Shown in pieces: positions 14,304-26,480 of a stretch of 64,000 bases of DNA. The stretch spans positions 36,805,097 through 36,869,096 of the forward strand of contig NC_133776.1 of NCBI RefSeq assembly GCF_003597395.2, given 5' to 3'. The translations under genes and the position numbers were made by a program. The notes below the pieces were generated by a model. It was not told the DNA's origin. It did no database searches and worked only from the letters and a program-made list of their open reading frames with translations. This DNA is from Chelonoidis abingdonii (lineage: Eukaryota; Chordata; Testudines; Testudinidae). Within the stretch, counting starts at the first letter, position 1. Each line of letters starts with the position of its first letter.

Positions 14304-14410
14304 GTGTAAGCTCTTTGGGGCAGAGACTTATTTTGTTGTTATTATTGTGTGTATGTATCTAGTACAGTAGGGCTGGGACCTCTAGGCTTTACTGTAATAC
14401 AAATAAGTAC
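14304..14410 (+). repeat. SINE-tail-like dispersed repeat fragment
   Basis: It contains TGTAAGCTCTTTGGGGCAGA, GTACAGTAGGGCTGGGACC and TACTGTAATACAAATAA. From memory this is a common amniote repeat end, often met with MIR-like SINEs. The fragment is short and diverged, and its 5' part is not recognised. Confidence 0.5.
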
Positions 14411-15167
14411 ATAATGAAAATCTCTCCCAATAAATATAATTTATCTAAACATACTCTTGGCAGAATTTACTATCTTCAGAAAGAAATGTCACCAGTTTCA
14501 TTTTGAAAATAGTTCTTGGTAACAAAACAAAGCCAACAAACCCACAAATACATAGGGTTTTATGCATTTACCAAATAAATGAATAAGGGCTAGGTTCCAA
14601 TATTCTTACTCATGATTAATAGTCCCTTACTCCAGTGGAACTATTCATGTGACTACCAATCACCAGGGTGATTAAAGACTCCTTTCTGGCCTATGGTCTA
14701 AGAAAATGCAGAGGAGAAGAAAAATAGATCTTGTCAGATCATAGTCTCTGTTAAATCAATGAGAGCAGGATGGAGACCACATATATTTTGCAAAACCTGT
14801 TTTTTCCCCCAGTTTTGCTGGTGGTAGTACAGATCCACAGACAGTTCAGTGGCAGATACTTTGGAGTGTCCTCTACCCACATATATCTGAGGTGATGATC
14901 TGTATGATGATGGCCCGAGGTGAGTTTGGTGTATGCCTGCATTAAATACATTTTCAGAAATGTTAAAAAATATCCTTGCGGAGCCTGAATGAAAGATAGT
15001 GTTATCTTATCTTTGTGACTAATGGAATAGTACAGCATGTACTGCTAAATATTAAATTATGTTTTGACAGCAAGTATGAAGGAAACAGCACTGTTTTTGA
15101 TTTCATACAATAGAGATGAACTAAGGGAACCCAAATTTAAATGCCCTATTGACAATTTTTGGATATA

Positions 15168-15360
15168 CACCTCTACCTCAATATAACACTGTCCTTGGGA
15201 GCCAAAAAATCTTACCGCGTTATAGGTGAAACCATGTTATATTGAACTTGATTTGATCCGCCGGAGTGCGCAACCCCCTCCCCAGACCCCGGAGTGCTGC
15301 TTTACTGCGTTATATCCAAATTTGTGATATATTGGGTGGCATTATAACGGGGTAGAGGTG
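15168..15360. mobile_element. Mariner-like MITE, 193 bp
   Basis: The left end is CACCTCTACCTCAATATAAC. The right end, reverse-complemented, is CACCTCTACCCCGTTATAAT. TA lies immediately outside both ends (15166-15167 and 15361-15362), the Tc1/mariner target duplication. The centre carries a GC-rich block. There is no coding capacity, so it would depend on a transposase made elsewhere. Confidence 0.8.
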
Positions 15361-15465
15361 TATTCAAAATCTGAACTAGGATTCCATTCCAAATTAAGGA
15401 AATGTCCTCTTTCTATATAATGGGCCAAAACCACAATTCAGCATTTAAAAGCCCTTTAAGCTTGA

Positions 15466-15660
15466 GGAGTGCTTGTGTCACCTTAGAGACTAAATAATTT
15501 ATTTGGGCATAATTTTTTGTAGGCTATAGCCCATCTGATGAAGTGGTTTATAGCCCATGAAAGCTTATGCCAAAATAAATTTGTTAGTCTCTAAGGTGAC
15601 ACAAGGACTACTTGTTGTTTTTGCTGATACAGACTAACACGGCTACCACTCTGAAACCTT
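15466..15660 (+). mobile_element. Penelope-like element 3' end with inverted arms
   Basis: Arm 1 (about 15468-15511, starting AGTGCTTGTGTCACCTTAGA) is the reverse complement of arm 2 (about 15565-15609, containing TTAGTCTCTAAGGTGACACA). Between them lies the CATCTGATGAAGTGG motif with 'tatagcccatgaaagctta'. Downstream is CAGACTAACACGGCTACCAC. The same CTGATGAAG / AAAGCTTATG / GACTAACACGGCTAC series follows the GIY-YIG coding remnant at 32159-32614, which ties this fragment to Penelope-like retroelements. Inverted terminal arms fit the pseudo-LTR structures known in this class. No coding sequence remains. Confidence 0.75.
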
Positions 15661-15725
15661 TAAATATGAGGCATTCAATATCTGGATCCAAATTTTCTAG
15701 CTGTAGCTTTGGCTAAGTAGGCCTC

Positions 15726-15815
15726 CACCCAGCAACACACTTTAAACATCTGAGTAATCCCACTGAAATCAATAGGATTATGAGCATAATTAAAATTAAT
15801 CATGTGTTTAAGGAG
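15726..15815. repeat. Short palindromic relic
   Basis: An imperfect inverted repeat: left arm CACACTTTAAACATCTGAGT, centre CCCACTGAAATCAATAGGA, right arm AATTAATCATGTGTTTAAGG. It has the same general pattern as the copies near 49.5 and 60.0 kb. Confidence 0.5.
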
Positions 15816-17619
15816 TAGATTTCCCATGAAGTGCTGAGCTCTTGAAAATAAGGTCACTTATTATGGTGCTCAAATGGGTGCTAAGCTCTTTTGAAAATCT
15901 GGCTGTTACTGCTCTGCACTACCAGAGACTGGTAAAACAATGTCATCATAGCCACAAGTACTTATTGGCTTAGTACCCAAAACCAGCACAATCTACTTTT
16001 AATCTAAAAGAAACATTTTAGCATTCCCATGGCTCCAATTATTAGCATTAATAGCCTGAGTATTGCTTTCCATATGTACAGTGTCCTTAAATGATGCTAG
16101 TGCTGATTGCTGGTATCATATCTATTAATGCCTCTCCATGTCAACTTTGCTTTTCTGTGGTACTTTATATTGTGAAAATGGGGGTTCAATTCAAATCAGT
16201 CTTTTGGGACAAAGATTGTTAGGTAAACTAGCATTTAATATAGTTTTCCCTAAAAAGTGAGCCCATTACTTTTGTTTATCAATTCAAGTATTTGCCTTTT
16301 AATCCTATCCAGTAGCTGCAAGTTTCAAATGGACTAAGTAAGAATACAACAAATACAAACCCCAGACTTCTCTGGGACACAAAAGTTGAAACTGGATGTA
16401 ATATTTTTTTTTAAGAACTCCAGGTCCTTTTCAGCACGTCATGGGCTAGAAAAAATAAACTGAAATATGGCAGTTGAGGCATCTAAAGGTAGAAAAAAAG
16501 ATAATTCATCAACAACTCAGTAATACATCATATTACTGCTAAAATGAGTTCATTGTATACAGATTGTTTAGAGTATAGCTTGTTGAAAATTTTCTGATGG
16601 AACAGTTTTCTTGTTGGAAGATAGGATTTCCTGTTGAAAAATGCAGTTTTAATTAAAGCAAAATGTTTCATGCAAAAATGCAGACTTGTTTTTTATGGGA
16701 AATTGAAATGTTTAGACTTGTTATAATATACTCAACATTTGACTATACTAAAGATCAAAATATTAAAGTTAAATGAAACATTTTGACCTTATTCAATCAT
16801 CTGACTCCTATAGTATTTTTGAAATATTTCATATTATGAAAAAAATTGAGATTTAATCTTTGAAGAAGCCACAGCCTGCATGTTAACTACACAGGTCAGG
16901 CTTTTTTGAAGTGGGGAGCATGAGAGAAAAATAAGGTGGTGCCACCTCTCAAGTGCTACCTCTTACTGGAGTCAAAATGAGATGCCATTTACAAAACCTT
17001 GTGATAATCTTCACACTTGGCCTGTTCCAAAATCTGGGAAAAATCAAATGGGAAATTTTACATTGATGTCTATTGAGTTGTTGAGCAAGACCACTAGAAA
17101 CATCCCTCTTCTTCCTGACATGGTTTGATAGGGGTGAATTAATACCTTATTAAGATGAAGAGGGACAATTCATACTTCTCAGAGCTATTATTTCAGGATC
17201 TGTGCAAATTCAGGCAGACAACACTGAATAATTTAGAACTTGGTTCACAATTTGAAGTTTTCTTCATATCCGTAAAGGGTTAGAGACTTGGCTGAATCCT
17301 CAAATGAAGTCTATAGAGCTTATACTGATTTACACCAGGTGAGGCTCTGTTCTTACTGTTTGAGCTGCGTATGACTGCAGCCTTAAAGTAGGAAGCACCT
17401 GCTCATTCAGCCATAATCCTTTCTGAGGCACAATGCAACTCAGAGCCCCTCAACATAAATCTAGTCAGTAATCTATGTCACTACTCACAGAATAGGGTGC
17501 TATTCAACATGAGTAAGGAGGGACAGAGTTGGGCCTTAAATATAGACAAAGACTTAAGCATAGACAAGGCGGACAAAGATGACAAGCCAATGTCACATAG
17601 CTGCTTAACTACCTTACCA
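15816..17619. other. Unassigned AT-rich non-coding DNA
   Basis: No gene. The block at about 16570-16800, with repeated GTTGAAAAT / GGAACAG / AAATGTTT words, may be another decayed relative of the TAGAGCT family, but its ends are not clear. The frame at 17497-17706 runs into the next hAT element and is not protein-like. Confidence 0.45.
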
Positions 17620-18007
17620 CAGCAGTTCTCAAACTTCATTGCACTGCGACCTCCATCTGACAATAAAAATTACTACACAACCCCAGGATGGGGAACCGAA
17701 GCTTGAGCCCTTCCAAGCCCCACCGCCCTGAGCAGGGAGGCCAAAGCCCAAGGGCTTCAGCTCTGGCCGGGGGATGGGAGTGGAGGGGGGCTGTAACCTG
17801 AGCCCTACTCCCCAGGACTGAAACTGAAACCTGAGTTCCGCTGTTCAGGGCTGAAACCCTCGAGCTTCAGCTTTGGCCCTGGGCAGTGGGGCTTGGGCTT
17901 TGGCTTCAGCCCTGGGCCTAGCAAGTCTAACACCAGCCTTGGCAACCCCACTAAAACAGGGTCACGTCCCACTTTGGAGTCCCCACCCACAGTTTAAGAA
18001 CCTTCTG
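17620..18007. mobile_element. hAT-type non-autonomous element, 388 bp
   Basis: The left end CAGCAGTTCTCAAACTT pairs with the right end, whose reverse complement is CAGAAGGTTCTTAAACTGT; both fit the hAT pattern CAGNGGTTCTCAAACT. The flanking 8-mers CCTTACCA (17612-17619) and CCTTACTA (18008-18015) match at 7 of 8 positions, as expected for a hAT target duplication. The interior is GC-rich with degenerate repeats of a 'ggcttcagctttggccctggg' type unit. No transposase frame is present. Confidence 0.85.
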
Positions 18008-18015
18008 CCTTACTA

Positions 18016-20531
18016 AATAGAGAATGGATGGATTATAGTATGCACTCTCTTAATAATGCCTGTTTTTCTAATCCTCTCTGGCATTGGCATTAATCCCAAT
18101 GGCATTTCATTTAATTTTTTATTGCGCTGGGGGACTACTGGTGTCATTGTCTCACACTTTTCTTGCAACATATCTTGCCAATTACCTTGATCTGTAAAGG
18201 GAGTTAAAATGTATGTGAGGGAGAGGAAATAAGCTTAAAAGTGATGTTTCAATCATGCAACTTTGTTTAGCCCTTCCAAAAAAGGAAGACGATTTGGGAA
18301 GGGAAATGTCTAAATTTTGATCAATGAGGTGGTATGGAGCAGATGGAAATAGTTGAAGTTAGCTAAAATAAAAGAGGACTTTACTGTAGAGCTCTTAAAA
18401 CTCAACAACAGTATATTTCATAGTTCCTTTGCTCACCATACGCACGTTTCTGCAACCCTCAGTCATGCTGAAGAGTCTTAGTCTCAATGGAACCATCGAC
18501 GTAAGTAATGAGACTGCACCTGCATCAATGCCAAATGTCTCTCTCACTCTCATCACTGATCTTCAGACACTGCCTCATGCATTTGCTGGTTATGTCAAGT
18601 ACAACAGGAGACACAACACAATGCCCTTTTTAATGATTAGGAGCAGGAGAATCTCTCTCTCTCCCTTTCCACACCCCCATTTCAAGGCTTCATGACATTT
18701 GTTTTTTAAAAGTTAAGTTTTCCCACTTTTCCCTTCCATAATGGATATGCTCTAAAATTAAAAAAAAAATTCTTAGCATAACTTTTCAAAACAACTTGAA
18801 TTCTCCGGTCTCTGATTCAGTTTCATTACACTGTTGTACTCAGGATTTTATGGCCTTATTGTTCTCTTTGATTGAAGAATGCCTGAGAACTCAACTTCAG
18901 ATGGTGAAACGTTTTGAGCATCCTAATATGAAATCTACAGGTGACTAAAATTCCTGGGAAAGAGTTGATTTATCAAGTGGGTGATTACAGCTATCAAGCA
19001 CTCTGACTCCTAAAAATCTCCAGTCTCACAGGTACACTGTAAGAACTGAGAAGGATGAAATATTTAAAGATTAAATGAAACCTCTACACATCAGATACTC
19101 ACATGGTCCAAGCATCATAACCACATACCCCATGTGCTTCCTCCACATCACTGTAGAATTGAGTTCAAGGTCCTTTTAACTTTAAAAACTCTGTTCTTAT
19201 TCCATATTATCAAATTAGTCTTTTAATCTCCATATGCCAAACTGAATTCTCTCTTCTCAAACAGTTTATCTATTTGTAAAGCCTGTCTGGACTCTCAGGG
19301 ACCGCTTACATTCTTTGTTGTGATTCCCTCTGTAGTTAATATAATTTACTCAGCTCACTCATGAATAGTCCAACCTTAATCATTTTAGGTTAGTGCTTGA
19401 AATAAACTTATTATGCTGGTGTTATTACTTTATTCTGTTTTATACTTTAATTATCTGATTCTTTTCAGAACAACATTTAATTGTTGTTATTCTTGTATCA
19501 TGTACTTTACATACCTTAAGATGTAGTTCTTCAGGAGTGCCATCATATTCGATGGAACAAGGATCTTACAATACATGAAGACCTAACTAATATAGTGAGA
19601 TTCTGACTCAAATGCTGCAAGCCACAAAAGATTTTCTGGATAAGAGATCCAAGATTCAGGGTCCCTCTGACTCCAAAAATTAGCAGTGTAATGTGGACGG
19701 ATGCCACCACCCCAAATAAATACCTCTTCAAGGATTCAACCAAAGAACTCATTCATCTTTCACTCCCATGAAAATACAGTCTACTTAGAATTGCATCTAT
19801 ACATCATGTGGCAGATGTGCCTACCTTCTCCATAAATGACAACTGAGACACAATCCTTTTTGTGACTGCGGAAACAGACTTCCAACTATGGAACTCATGT
19901 CAGTGTCACAAACAATCATGTCCCAGCTGTATTTCTGCTATCCACTCTGTGTCACCTGAAGCAATCAAGTGGATTGCCGACCTAAACTTGAACATTTAAC
20001 ATTTGTAGGTCTTAAAAATAGCAGAGATTAAGAAGCAGCACCTTGCACTAGTCTGCGTTACTAGCTAATAGCCATCAGACAAGTGAACTGTAAGCTGATG
20101 CTGTAGCTGTTGCAAAGTCTCTTTAATTGACTTCAGCAGGAGATGAACTGTAAATGCAAAACCACTCTGTTCTCCTATATTCTGTAATGGATCTAGTAGG
20201 CCTAGTGAGTAAGTTCCCCCTCTGACCCTACTCCAGGCTGTGTACATTCAAAACTAATTTATTCTTGGAGATTAGCTTTATTAACAAGTTGTCAGAAAAC
20301 AACCAACATCACCTGTCACCCAAGACCATTCCTCAGAAGCTGACTGGGTTAGCCAGGCTTGGTTTCTTCCTTTAAGGCTACTCAGCCTCCACCCTAGAAT
20401 CCTGGGAGCAGAGGGCCCACTCCCTCTCTCCTTATATCCAGGATGGGTTATTGAAGTGCACTTGTCACAGTGAGTCAGCAGGTTACAACTGGCATCTCAT
20501 TGCAGGGTTCCAACACCTGCTAACAGGGTGG
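18016..20531. other. Unassigned non-coding DNA
   Basis: No exon or recognised element. The block at about 19540-20000 has a repeat-like feel with short frames on both strands, but I could not match it to a family. Small pyrimidine tracts occur near 18655. A somewhat GC-richer part at about 20180-20520 may be old repeat DNA. Confidence 0.45.
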
Positions 20532-20539
20532 GTCAACAA

Positions 20540-20702
20540 TAAGGTTGCCATCTCTAAGGTGCAAAAACCCCCAAGACATCTGGTATGAGCCTGAGCGCAT
20601 AACACTGGAGTGCTGGCAGTGTGTACTGAGCACCTTTACAGATTTCCTGGGCCAGCTACCTCAAAAGATGAATGGGAAAACCTAAACAGGTGGCAACCCT
20701 AC
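20540..20702. mobile_element. Small TIR element with 8-bp TSD, probably hAT-like
   Basis: The left end is TAAGGTTGCCATCT. The right end, reverse-complemented, is GTAGGGTTGCCACCT. The flanking 8-mers are GTCAACAA (20532-20539) and GTCAACAG (20703-20710), 7 of 8 identical. The GGGTTGCCA terminus matches my memory of a common turtle DNA element. The copy is 163 bp with no coding capacity. The 8-bp duplication supports hAT, though the ends do not begin with the canonical CAG. Confidence 0.7.
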
Positions 20703-20710
20703 GTCAACAG

Positions 20711-22665
20711 AACTTAGCCACGCCTATTACCTTATGCTGCCCTCTCCATTTAACCCTGTGCACAATCCAGACAGTTGGGTGCTGAATCTACTGCGGATTA
20801 TCCAAATGAGATATGTAAAATAGTCCTTGTTGCATATCAGGATAGAGAGAAAATAGTTTTTACAGACATTTCTTTCTCAGTGCATCCCTCCTGCCAGGTG
20901 CTATTTGTTTTCCTGAAAAGATTTCTACTGTTTTAATTTTCATCTGCTTCTTCCCTTCCTGATCAAAGGAAAGGTGCCTATTGTATTCCTTGCATCAATG
21001 TCCCTCTCTGTACATCACTTGTGATGGTTAAAATAGTCTATTATATTTAGGCAGAGACTAAGTCTCCATTATAGCCTTGCATAGTTTCCACATGTGGTAC
21101 AGTGTAAGTCCTTATTTCGTATGAGTGGAAAGGGATTAAGAATCAACCCTGTTATTATTAACAAAGGAAAATAACTTTATCTGACTACTACATTCAAGAT
21201 TTCCTACTAGCTGCGCTTTAGGAACAGATGATCTTGGCATGAGACTAATCAAATGGGACTACTGTCTATTAGGAAATGCAATGAGACCATCAAATCATTC
21301 CAAAGATGTTACTCAACATTCATCAGAAAGTGCATGTAGCACTATTCTGGAATAATTCTCCAAGCACCTGAGCCATCCAGCCCCCTCCCCCCATCCCAAT
21401 AAACACTGTCTTAAATAAAAAATATCATATGAGTTTGCTCACTTTTATAATAGCCATGCAGTATGTTATGTTTCCACAACAGTGGGTTTTTACTTGTCGT
21501 CCATTACATTCCATCTGCCTGCCACTTCCTCTTAGCCTCTTTCACGAGAAATTAAATATGTCCTGAAGAATCCATTGGGAAAAACAATCCTGCCAGTTGA
21601 TTGAGTTTAACATTGTATTATTGTTTATTTTTGAGCTTTTGTTAAATATTTAAATCCAGGCATTTACAACATGGGTTTTCTCTCGTAGCTCTCATAAGCT
21701 CATACTGTTGTGTCTACACAGAAAATATTAGTATTCCTGGATTCATCTCAGATCTGCAAATTGTTCAAGTATTGGTGACGAGTATATTTTTATTGTCACC
21801 CATCTCCTGAAAATTAGCAGATTTCAGGGCCTTGCGATCAGTAACAAAATCTTGAGTTACATTATATACACACATACCAGTCCTTAAACAGAGGTATGAG
21901 GTAATTCTTTCTTTCAGGAATCTCAGCCAACACACCACTGTCTAGTCTATAATCCTCATATCTGCATTAAGTGATGTGACTAGCTGTGGTTTGTTCACTC
22001 TTCCATCCTCTCCCCAGTGGGAGAAACATGTATACAGTGGAGTGCTTTGTGTTGGTAGGGGATTAAACCCAGAGAAAAGTGCACACTTATGTTAAAGAAT
22101 CCAAGTTCAAAGAAGTGCACCCTGCACTTACAATGGAAAGTGATGAAGTTTGTGATGTTCCTTAATTCCTAGGGAAGATGAGACTGTTCCATCATTTCAG
22201 ACCAAAGAAAGCTGTCTCCTGCACAGATGAACTTTACCTTTGTGATAAAAATTTCCATTGTGCCTCAGAATGGTTTACCACAGTTTTCTTTCAGGGGCTT
22301 TAGGCTCCTTTCAGGTATCTTTGGCCTAGGTCATGGAACACCACGAAGATAAGGACTGAGACCTGGAACTTGATATTTTATCAAAAGCCAAGAAGATGAC
22401 AAGTATGATGTGTTTGCAGTAGCAAATGTTACTGAGGAGACTAGCTGGAATTTAAGGACTGATGTCTTCATGCCCAGATATATATGGCTGGTTCTAAGGA
22501 TCATCTCTACCTCAGGAATTCACTCTAGTTAGAGAGAAGACAGAAGGCAATCTTACTTGCTGCTTGCCACAGTACCACTACAAAGAAACTACAACACAAG
22601 AGTAACAATGCAGCATTTCTTCAGTCTGTACACTGCTCACATGCTAAAAATAAAGACTTGTAGAC
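20711..22665. other. Unassigned non-coding DNA
   Basis: No gene or clear repeat. AT-rich, with a C-rich run at about 21384-21394. Confidence 0.45.
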
Positions 22666-22970
22666 TAGGGCTATATCTACACTTGGAGCAAGAGGTGTGA
22701 TTCCCAGCTCATACAAACATAGTCATGCTTGTGCTCATCTGAATGAGCATGCTAAAACTCGTAGTGTATCTGTAGCGGCACAGGTTAGCTGCCCCGAGTA
22801 CAAGCCCACCTGAATCTCATGGCTATGTACTTGGTGCAGCTAGCCCGTGCTGGCACTGCCTGTGCTACTGTGGCTAACAAGCTGTTTTACCATGCTAGCT
22901 TAGACAAGAGGTAGCATGAGCACATCCACACCGGCTGGGAATCACACTCCTAGCTCCAAGTATAGGCCTA
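22666..22970. mobile_element. Long palindromic MITE, first of two neighbouring copies
   Basis: The left part reads TCTACACTTGGAGC then GTGTGATTCCCAGCTC. The right part contains the reverse complement, GCTGGGAATCACACTCC then AGCTCCAAGT. The centre is also partly self-complementary (for example CATGCTAAAAC against TACCATGCTAGC). Ends resemble TAGGGCTA / TAGGCCTA. Length is about 305 bp; no coding capacity. The exact ends and superfamily are uncertain. Confidence 0.7.
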
Positions 22971-22975
22971 GCCTA

Positions 22976-23321
22976 AGGGTTACATCTACGCTTGGAGCTG
23001 TAGGCGTGATTTCCAGCTTAAGAGCTAACATGGTAGAAATAGTATAACCACAGCAATGGCATGGGCTCATCGCTCCAATACAGATTTAGGGTGGTTAGAC
23101 TGTCCTGCAGCTCATGCGACCACAGCTAAAATTTATGTTTAGCGTCCTAGCATGATTACAGATCTTGCATCTGACGAAGTGGGTATTCACCCACGAAAGC
23201 TTATGCTCCAATACTTCTGTTAGTCTATAAGGTGCCACAGGACTCTTTGTCGCTTTTAGCATGCTTATGTCTTTTTGAGCTGGGAGTCATATCCACAGCT
23301 TAAAGTGTAGATAGACGGTAT
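22976..23321. mobile_element. Second palindromic MITE copy, interrupted by a Penelope fragment
   Basis: The left end GGGTTACATCTACGCTTGG followed by GGCGTGATTTCCAGCTT matches the preceding copy. The right end (GAGCTGGGAGTCATATCCAC then AAGTGTAGATAGACGGTA) is its inverted counterpart. The middle is split by the insertion at about 23155-23256. The element starts within about 10 bp of the end of the first copy, so the two may derive from a tandem duplication or a preferred target. Confidence 0.65.
23155..23256 (+). mobile_element. Penelope-like 3' fragment nested in a MITE
   Basis: It contains CTGACGAAGTGGGTATTCAC, CACGAAAGCTTATGCTCCAA and TAGTCTATAAGGTGCCACAG. The same series follows the Penelope endonuclease remnant at about 32690-32760. 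The heptamer TAGCATG occurs on both sides (23148-23154 and 23257-23263), which looks like a target duplication. The fragment is 5'-truncated to about 100 bp and also lacks the final GACTAACACGGCTAC block. Confidence 0.75.
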
Positions 23322-24984
23322 GGGCAATAGAGTCATCTGGTGACTCACACTTTAGAAATAGCATAAAACCTGTAGGAAGCTGGCAGTACTGATCTTTGAG
23401 CCAATTAGCATTCCTACAGCTAACTATTGCAGGCGCAATCTAGTTCATGTTATTTCATTTTGATTTTACATAGTTAAGTAATTCCCAAATAAGGTGTGTT
23501 ACATATTCAAGTTTCCATATAACTACCATTTTCCTATACTCCACTTTAAAAATTTGGTTGCCTAAAGTTAGGCACCTACATACTGTCTTAGACATGCAGT
23601 TAATATACTCACTATTAGAATTTGGCAAAATATCAGGATATATGGTCCAATGGCCAGAGTATCTACTGTTTTCCACATACCACACAACCACACTATTTAA
23701 AGAATGGCAATTTTCCTGAATTGGAAAAAATGTGATATTTAGGAATCAGGAAAAGGAAAATAAAGCATTAGAAAACAGACAAATGCCAATGTCTGTACAA
23801 AAAAAACAAAACAAAAACAGGAAAGTTACAAAGAATGGGAGACATTAAATTTATGAGATGTTAGAATTATAAAGTACACAACTCAATTAATATTCCAAAA
23901 TACTGCCAAGGAACATACTAAAAAACGTACATATTGGAAACAAATTTCCAGCCTCTCTTTGTAGCAAAGACAGAATAAAAGACAGATTTAAATTAATCAA
24001 GTTATAACCGGTCCAAACAGAGGAGGGATGAAATTGTGAGGCTTAGATGGCATTTAATGTAACAGATATATTCTTTACATTTAGAAGATGGAACTTTAAT
24101 GCTCTTGGAGAACATAGCATAAGGTATTACCAATGCCAGGGATTGTTTATTTCAATCAAGTAAAGATTATACACTCCATTAAGTCACTTACAAGCTATAC
24201 ATTGTAGCAAACACTCAGAGACAGGAAAAAGAGGTACATTCCTAAATGTTATTAAGCAATCCTGATCACGTGGTTAATATCTTGGTCTAAGCAGATACAA
24301 AATGAAATTATAAAGTTACCAGTTTTGTTTGATAAGAATCAACTTTGAAATGTTTTACAACTACATAAAAACAGGATAAAAAGATGAGTATTTGTGCATG
24401 AGACTAACAGATGCAAAAGGTTTTGGGGAAATAGCTCATAACCCCAAATCAAGTACAGCTTAATGAGCTGTGAAATGATTGAGACACCTTCCTCACAAGG
24501 CTTGGAGGTCACTGTAGGTGAGGGCTGCTGTAGCAAATAAAGATGGTAATAGTTACAGTATTGTTATAGCCATGTACTAAACACACATGCAAGCCACATC
24601 AGGAAACATCTTATTCCTAGCATAGAACCCAAGTGAGCAGGCCATGTGAAGGGAGGCCTCCTTGCTAGTACAAGGAGAGAGAGTACAGCTACTCCACTTC
24701 CATGTCTGCTATCCACTGTGCTATATTGTCAGGAATTCACTGGACGCATTGTAAACCTGCCCCTGCCGTAACCATCCTCCCCCATAATTATGACTTATTT
24801 TGCAGCAGGACTGATCAGTTCTGCTGTAGGCAGACCTGTTGGTGGTTGAAGACAAGCGAGCAGGGTTTACTCTTAATGTATAGTGTTACAAACTCTGCTA
24901 AACAAGTGGGCTTTGTTCTTGTGTTTTCTAGAAGCAGAAATTGGTGGGATGCAAGTAAGGAATATTAGGAGACTCAGAAGATCT
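23322..24984. other. Unassigned AT-rich non-coding DNA
   Basis: No gene or recognised element. The minus-strand frame at 23455-23691 lies in AT-rich DNA and shows no protein-like pattern. Confidence 0.45.
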
Positions 24985-24992
24985 CTGTAACG

Positions 24993-25327
24993 CAGGGATT
25001 GGCAACCTTTGGCACACGGCTCACCAGGGTAAGCCCCCTGGTGGGCCAGGCTGGTTTGTTTACCTGCTGCATCTGCAGGTCCGGCCGATCGCAGCTCCCA
25101 CTGGGCGCGGTTCACCACTCCAGGCCAATGGAGGCCGTGGGAAGTGGCGGCTAGCACGTCCCTTGGCCCACACCGCTTCCCGCAGCCCCCATTGGCCTGG
25201 AGCAGAGAATCACAGCCAGTGGGAGCTGCAATTGGCCAAACCTACACACGCAGCAGGTAAACAAACAAGCCTGGCCCACCATGGGGCTTATCCTGGCGAA
25301 CCACGTGCCAAAGGTTGCTGATCCCTG
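24993..25327. mobile_element. hAT-type palindromic element, 335 bp
   Basis: The left end is CAGGGATTGGCAACCTTTGG. The right end, reverse-complemented, is CAGGGATCAGCAACCTTTGG. The flanking 8-mers CTGTAACG (24985-24992) and CTGTAATG (25328-25335) match at 7 of 8 positions. The inverted arms extend over almost the whole element (for example GGCCAGGCTGGTTTGTTTAC against GTAAACAAACAAGCCTGGCC), so it could fold into a long hairpin. The open frames across it on both strands reflect GC content, not genes. Relatives are at 30421-30588 and 33836-34151. Confidence 0.9.
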
Positions 25328-25335
25328 CTGTAATG

Positions 25336-26480
25336 GATGCACTTTGCTCTTGAATGCCTTCTACAGGCTGGGTGTGGTACTGCTGTCCTTTTTTTCACAC
25401 CAGAGTCCCCTCCAGGCTGCCAGCCACCTTAGGAAGACCACTGGGTCTTCAGCAGCTCAGCCCTCCAGCCAAGTCAAAGTCCAAATGAACCCCTTATGGG
25501 ATAATAAAGATTCCAATAACTAAAGTCTATTTCTCCTCACTAGGGACTTCAGCCCCAGCAATGGACCATTTAAATTCAGCCTTTTGTTCAGGTTCCCAAA
25601 TAAGGCTTCTTCTTACCTGGCCCCTTTTACCTTCACCTTAAGTTCAGGTCCTCTCTCTGCAGGCAAATCCAGCTTCAGCAAGTCCAGCCAGTTCTCATTC
25701 AAGCTCCTTTTGACAGAACAGCACAGCCTTCCTTTCCCCTCTGGTCCCAGCTAGGAATTGACCTGTTAATGCCCTGCAGCTCCTTTTAGTTGAGCATGCT
25801 GGACTCTGATTGGCTATTTCCATGAAGCCTCTCTAGGCAGGTCTGGAGGATCCACCTTCCCTGCTCATTTTGTCACTTTGCTGCTGTTTCCCGAGGGAGG
25901 GTGTAGTAGGACTGCAGGGCTTCCTGTAAAGCTCTGGAAGGATGAGGCGCATGTCGTCATAATCTCTAGCTGAAATAATGGGGTTTGTTGTCTGGGCACC
26001 ATCACTAATAAGCAAAGATTGGTCTCCAGTTGAGGTACAGACGATTGAGGTCTTCAGTCTCACCAAAGAAAAATAGGACTTTGAACTACATAGTTAAGAA
26101 GTGAGAAATTACAAGATAAAAATGAGCACAATAAAACCAGCATAGGTTGACAGAAGTCCTAGGATGAATGGAAATACTAGAACCTGGTCTCCCATGGTGG
26201 TAAGCTTGCTGTTGCCCTAGGAGGGCATCTAAGCTACTTATTATGGTGTAATAAATCATACCACTGATGAGAAAAAGGGGAATAAGATTTTTTTTAAATC
26301 ACATTAGGAACCTTTTGTGGCTTTGTTTGCCACCAATGCAAAGATGGGAAGGAAGATGAGCTCTGTACCAGGGTTAGTCCTGCAGAAGACAAAGGTAGTT
26401 AAACCTTCCAGGGAGACTGGGAAAGTGCATACCAGCCACTCCACTACACTTAAAAAGGATGCTGCACCAGAGGCAGTTTA
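25336..26480. other. GC-moderate DNA, possibly an LTR-like remnant
   Basis: The block at about 25350-25860 is pyrimidine-rich with few stops in several frames and includes 'ctgattggctatttcc', a phrase I associate with turtle LTR-type repeats. No matching TG...CA ends, tRNA primer site or retroviral coding remnant could be defined, so this is only a suggestion. The rest, 25.9-26.48 kb, is unassigned. Confidence 0.3.
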
